From Flavilitoribacter nigricans DSM 23189 = NBRC 102662 (GTDB lineage Bacteria; Bacteroidota; Bacteroidia; Chitinophagales; Saprospiraceae), in the NCBI RefSeq assembly GCF_002646595.1, contig NZ_PDUD01000039.1, forward strand, positions 62,001 to 126,000: a stretch of DNA of 64,000 nucleotides, in the 5' to 3' direction. The translations under genes and the position numbers were made by a program. Positions 61,558 to 64,000 of the stretch are shown here, one piece after another. The first letter of the stretch is position 1. The number at the start of each line of letters is the position of its first letter. Below the pieces are notes generated by a model. That model was not told where the DNA came from, made no database searches, and saw only the letters and a list, made by a program, of their open reading frames with translations.

Positions 61558-61622
61558 GCTAACGTCCCAGTGACATGCGGCGTGCTGACGAAGGAAGCAT
61601 GATCGTCATGTAACATGTTAGC
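61558..61622. repeat. Cassette-type palindrome (site S6)
   Basis: GCTAAC (61558-61563) and GTTAGC (61617-61622) are perfectly complementary ends, like the outer bases of classical attC sites. ACATG (61573-61577) pairs with CATGT (61607-61611), and GTGCT (61582-61586) with AGCAT (61596-61600) around GACGAAGGA. The right end is 18 bases before the stop of the gene at 61640. Confidence 0.7.
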
Positions 61623-61639
61623 TTCTCGACTTTCACCGC

Positions 61640-62308
61640 TTAGTTCTTTTCTTTGATTTTTGTTATCGTTTGTATTCGCTTTCTAACAAATTCCGATGGT
61701 CTGCTATAGCTCCAAACGTTAGTTATTTTTTCCATTGCTTCATTATATTCCTTAGAATCTTTGGAGTGATTTATTAATAAGATATTTTCAAACTTTTCAA
61801 TATTTCGGTTGCCGAATCTGTTCCAATCATCTTTATGATTTAAAAGGTAATTGGTTTGATTCTTTTCATCTAAATACTTTAGAGCTTCAAATACTTGAAT
61901 TTGATCAAACTCCAATTCTGGATGTTGTAGATAATAATCAAGATAATCTGAAAGGTATTTTATAGATTCTTCCGTATTGAACATTGCTAAAGTAATTGCA
62001 TATTGTTTACCTGCGAAACAAACTTCACTCTTGAGGAGATGAACTCCTATTATATCTGTTAATTCTATTAAGTTATTTATAGCGGCAAAGTAAGCTCCAG
62101 TTTGGCGAGACCTCCAATCTACACCTCCAATGCATTTTAAGATTACATCTTCTGTAAAGTCTCTCTTAACTGATTTTACTTGTTCTATCCAATCATTGTC
62201 GTCTTTTCCAAGATTTAGATAATAAGGAGATACCCACTTCATTCGAAATTCTTCAGAGATTGTTTTATCACTTTTGTAAGTTGTAAGATTTGGGAATCTG
62301 TTATTCAT
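61640..62308 (-). CDS. Hypothetical protein, DUF6000-like
   Basis: A 222-residue soluble protein. The ADLTDIIG-like segment here (NLIELTDIIGVHLLKSEVCFAGKQYAITLA near 70-100, given in parts), the SIKYLSDYLDYYLQHPELEFDQ repeat and the FEALKYLD end suggest the DUF6000 family, which consists of helical proteins of unknown role found in Bacteroidota and actinobacteria, some beside toxins. The assignment is tentative. Single-gene unit between sites S6 and S7. Confidence 0.6.
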   Translation of the reverse strand: MNNRFPNLTTYKSDKTISEEFRMKWVSPYYLNLGKDDNDWIEQVKSVKRDFTEDVILKCIGGVDWRSRQTGAYFAAINNLIELTDIIGVHLLKSEVCFAGKQYAITLAMFNTEESIKYLSDYLDYYLQHPELEFDQIQVFEALKYLDEKNQTNYLLNHKDDWNRFGNRNIEKFENILLINHSKDSKEYNEAMEKITNVWSYSRPSEFVRKRIQTITKIKEKN

Positions 62309-62356
62309 TTACTATTTCTTTGGTTTATTCACTCTATATTTTTGATCTTGATGGAA

Positions 62357-62414
62357 GCTAACGGTTTGGGTATGGTGCCTGTCCCGCAGGGCATGCACTA
62401 TACCCGTTGTTGCC
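62357..62414. repeat. Cassette-type palindrome (site S7)
   Basis: The clearest example: GCTAAC (62357-62362), then GGGTATGGTGC (62368-62378) pairing with GCACTATACCC (62395-62405), 10 of 11, an inner TGTCCC/GGGCA stem, and GTTGTTGCC (62406-62414). Its 58-base length, single stem with small bulges and unpaired spacer near the ends are attC-like. It ends 10 bases before the stop of the gene at 62425. Confidence 0.78.
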
Positions 62415-62424
62415 AGTAGTATTT

Positions 62425-63510
62425 TTATTCCATTCTATTTAATTCAGTCGCTCCTTGTAGTGCACCAATTGATCGGAATACTTCATTTTGGTCTTGCTCT
62501 TCCGTCCATCCCATTTTAGAAAGTTCGGAACGCACTTGATTCTCTGTTTTACCCTTGACAAAATGGTAGAATGCAAAATCCACCACTTCCATTGGAACTC
62601 TTTCCAATTGATATGCAGTTAAATTTGAAGCTAATCGTAACATTCCAATTGCGTAGGTGAATCCGAGTTGGAAAATCCAGCTTATGACCATTCCTATCCA
62701 TCCAGTATTTAGAGACTTAATTGTTAAGCCAGCTTCAAGTCGAATCTTTATAAATTCAAAAAATCCAATTGGTTCATAATTATTCTCGCTCAATATTATT
62801 TGGTATTGAAAATATTGGTTAGAAACATAAACGAGAACTACCATTCCAATAAGAGTGTAATTTAGAATTTCGTAATTGGTATAGTTACTTGCCTTAATCA
62901 AAAACTTCAAAGTAAATCCAATTGCAAAGGCGACACCAACCTCAAAAAGTCCAATTATATAAATTCCTTTTACCGATAGAAAAGCGACAACATATCCAAG
63001 TAAAAGGGCTGTAAGCAATCCACCCAAGATCGGAATCCATAATTTTGGTTCCTTCCTTTCTTTTGGCTGGGGTAAACTTTCTGGAATTTCGTAATCATCC
63101 CAGTTTTTTGTTCTTTCAAATTCTTTTTCTAATTCAGCTAAAGCTTCTTTATCGAATTCTTTCTCTGTTTGTTGAAATGCATATTTGAATAGTCGGACTC
63201 TTTTTGAATTACGTCCATTATCCCACATTTCATTTCCAAGAGAAACACTTTTGACTTTTACCTTTCCATATTCATAAGTCACAGAAATTTTTTCTGTCCA
63301 CCTGTCCCAATCTCCTTTTCTTTTAGCTTCTGCTGAAATTTCGTCCTGGAAAACTAAATCCCATCCTAACTTTTCGAAAGTCTTTATAGCAATTGGAACG
63401 AAAACACTTTTACTCAAATCAGTCCTAAATTCTTCTTCAAATTTTGGTGTCCAATTGAAGCTGTGTTTTTTCCTAATTGTCGATTCGTATTTCTTTAGTT
63501 CTTCGGTCAT
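62425..63510 (-). CDS. Hypothetical membrane protein
   Basis: A 361-residue protein. The first 140 residues are a soluble domain with IAIKTFEKLGWDLVFQDE, TEKISVTYEYGKVKVKSVSL and FAFQQTEKEFDKEALAELE-type strands and helices; the middle has about five transmembrane helices (150-300), and the end a short helical WTEEQDQNEVFRSIGAL unit. I do not recognise the family. The N-terminal pattern is common in hypothetical proteins of Bacteroidota. Single-gene unit between S7 and S8. Confidence 0.58.
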   Translation of the reverse strand: MTEELKKYESTIRKKHSFNWTPKFEEEFRTDLSKSVFVPIAIKTFEKLGWDLVFQDEISAEAKRKGDWDRWTEKISVTYEYGKVKVKSVSLGNEMWDNGRNSKRVRLFKYAFQQTEKEFDKEALAELEKEFERTKNWDDYEIPESLPQPKERKEPKLWIPILGGLLTALLLGYVVAFLSVKGIYIIGLFEVGVAFAIGFTLKFLIKASNYTNYEILNYTLIGMVVLVYVSNQYFQYQIILSENNYEPIGFFEFIKIRLEAGLTIKSLNTGWIGMVISWIFQLGFTYAIGMLRLASNLTAYQLERVPMEVVDFAFYHFVKGKTENQVRSELSKMGWTEEQDQNEVFRSIGALQGATELNRME

Positions 63511-63525
63511 ATTTTATTAGGGCCA

Positions 63526-63590
63526 GGCTGGCAGCTGTAGTTTTGGCACGTGTGTTGGCCTGCGGGACTATTGCTGCTAGCCATTGTTAT
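63526..63590. repeat. Cassette-type palindrome (site S8) overlapping a stop codon
   Basis: GGCTGGCAGCTGTAGT (63526-63541) pairs with ACTATTGCTGCTAGCC (63567-63582), 13 of 16. The TAG stop of the next gene (63577-63579) lies within the right arm, and its last codons (Asn-Asn-Gly) are made by the CCATTGTTAT end. This overlap of gene end and site is typical of cassette arrays. Confidence 0.68.
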
Positions 63591-64000
63591 ATGGTATTAC
63601 TTTTAATTCTTTCCATTGGTTTTTTTCTAAATCAGAAGAATTCTGATTAAATTGTTCGATTAATTCATCAGTTTCAGGTATTGGGATGATTTTATCTACA
63701 AAATTCTCTTCACACCAATCAAGCGTATAGTCAGATAGATAAACAGTTCTAAGCTTTTCTTCTGAACCATCAAAACGAAACCAATCATAAATTAAAGATA
63801 TGTATTGTAACGGTTCACTTATTATTGACTCTCTAATAATCGTTCTATTTACATCTCCAATTCCATAACTGTCTATTATTTCTCCGGCAGAGATTCTTAT
63901 TAACCCAGCCGGTCCACCAACAAAATTGGGGCAACTTGCTAAAATAGTAAAATTCACGTCATTGAACTTACTTGAAATTTCTTGGATTATCCAAAACGGA
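63577..64000 (-). CDS. Hypothetical protein, 5' end beyond the window
   Basis: The frame is open from the right edge of the window to the TAG at 63577-63579. A GTG at 63957 could start it, but 14 protein-like codons lie before that (PFWIIQEISSKFNDV), so the true start is likely outside. The visible part is acidic and soluble (LRTVYLSDYTLDWCEENFVDKI), perhaps an immunity-type protein. No family is recognised. Confidence 0.6.
   Translation of the reverse strand, partial: PFWIIQEISSKFNDVNFTILASCPNFVGGPAGLIRISAGEIIDSYGIGDVNRTIIRESIISEPLQYISLIYDWFRFDGSEEKLRTVYLSDYTLDWCEENFVDKIIPIPETDELIEQFNQNSSDLEKNQWKELKVIPYNNG

Noticed and set aside
51972-63590. CRISPR array
   Set aside because: The repeated palindromes are diverse, unevenly spaced and separated by whole genes rather than short spacers.

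Overview
The window looks like a chromosomal segment of a Bacteroidota bacterium, most likely a Saprospiraceae-type environmental lineage. The evidence is a type IX secretion C-terminal sorting domain (gene ending at 50815), a propeller-type hybrid two-component sensor with REC and AraC domains (39407-43324), several Bacteroidota-typical families (DUF3667, S74-chaperone surface proteins, SusD-free lipoprotein enzymes), many lipobox signals, and TAnnTTTG promoter elements. No rRNA, tRNA, IS transposase, integrase or CRISPR array was found.

1-39 kb: almost every gene is on the minus strand. Most are single, loosely spaced accessory enzymes: amidohydrolases, a PQQ alcohol dehydrogenase with a cytochrome c tail, alpha/beta hydrolases, a clan-D type glycosidase, a histidine decarboxylase divergent from an Lrp/AsnC regulator, penicillin-binding-like serine hydrolases, a very GC-rich flavin monooxygenase, a TlpA-like thioredoxin, a clostripain-like protease, MDR reductases, and small 'resistance-like' enzymes (GNAT, aminoglycoside-phosphotransferase-like kinase, nucleotidyltransferase). 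Two copies of a terminally inverted-repeat element (2830-3029 and 24064-24224), a second palindrome-bounded element (11920-12111) and a decayed reading frame (20629-21072) lie between them.

39.4-50.8 kb: a plus-strand block. A 1305-residue sensor/response regulator is followed by three overlapping genes for secreted proteins with C-terminal S74 self-cleaving chaperone domains, then a T9SS cargo protein. Two CTGTCCGATT boxes exactly 21 bp apart, plus a TAnnTTTG element, sit between the regulator and the fibre-like genes. The simplest reading is a dedicated sensor controlling a set of trimeric surface fibres.

50.9-64 kb: the DNA becomes visibly more AT-rich. Single minus-strand genes, many of unknown function, are separated by imperfect palindromes of about 50-200 bp. 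The outer ends read roughly YNAAC...GTTRNNC, and most sites lie within 20 bases of a stop codon. One unit encodes a rifampin ADP-ribosyltransferase fused to an N-terminal helical domain whose stand-alone paralogue is encoded at 32805-33239. This layout resembles a gene-cassette array with non-canonical attC-like sites and no integrase in view. A divergent HxlR / DJ-1 / bestrophin / F420-type oxidoreductase module (56980-60596) sits inside it. Genes run off both window edges.
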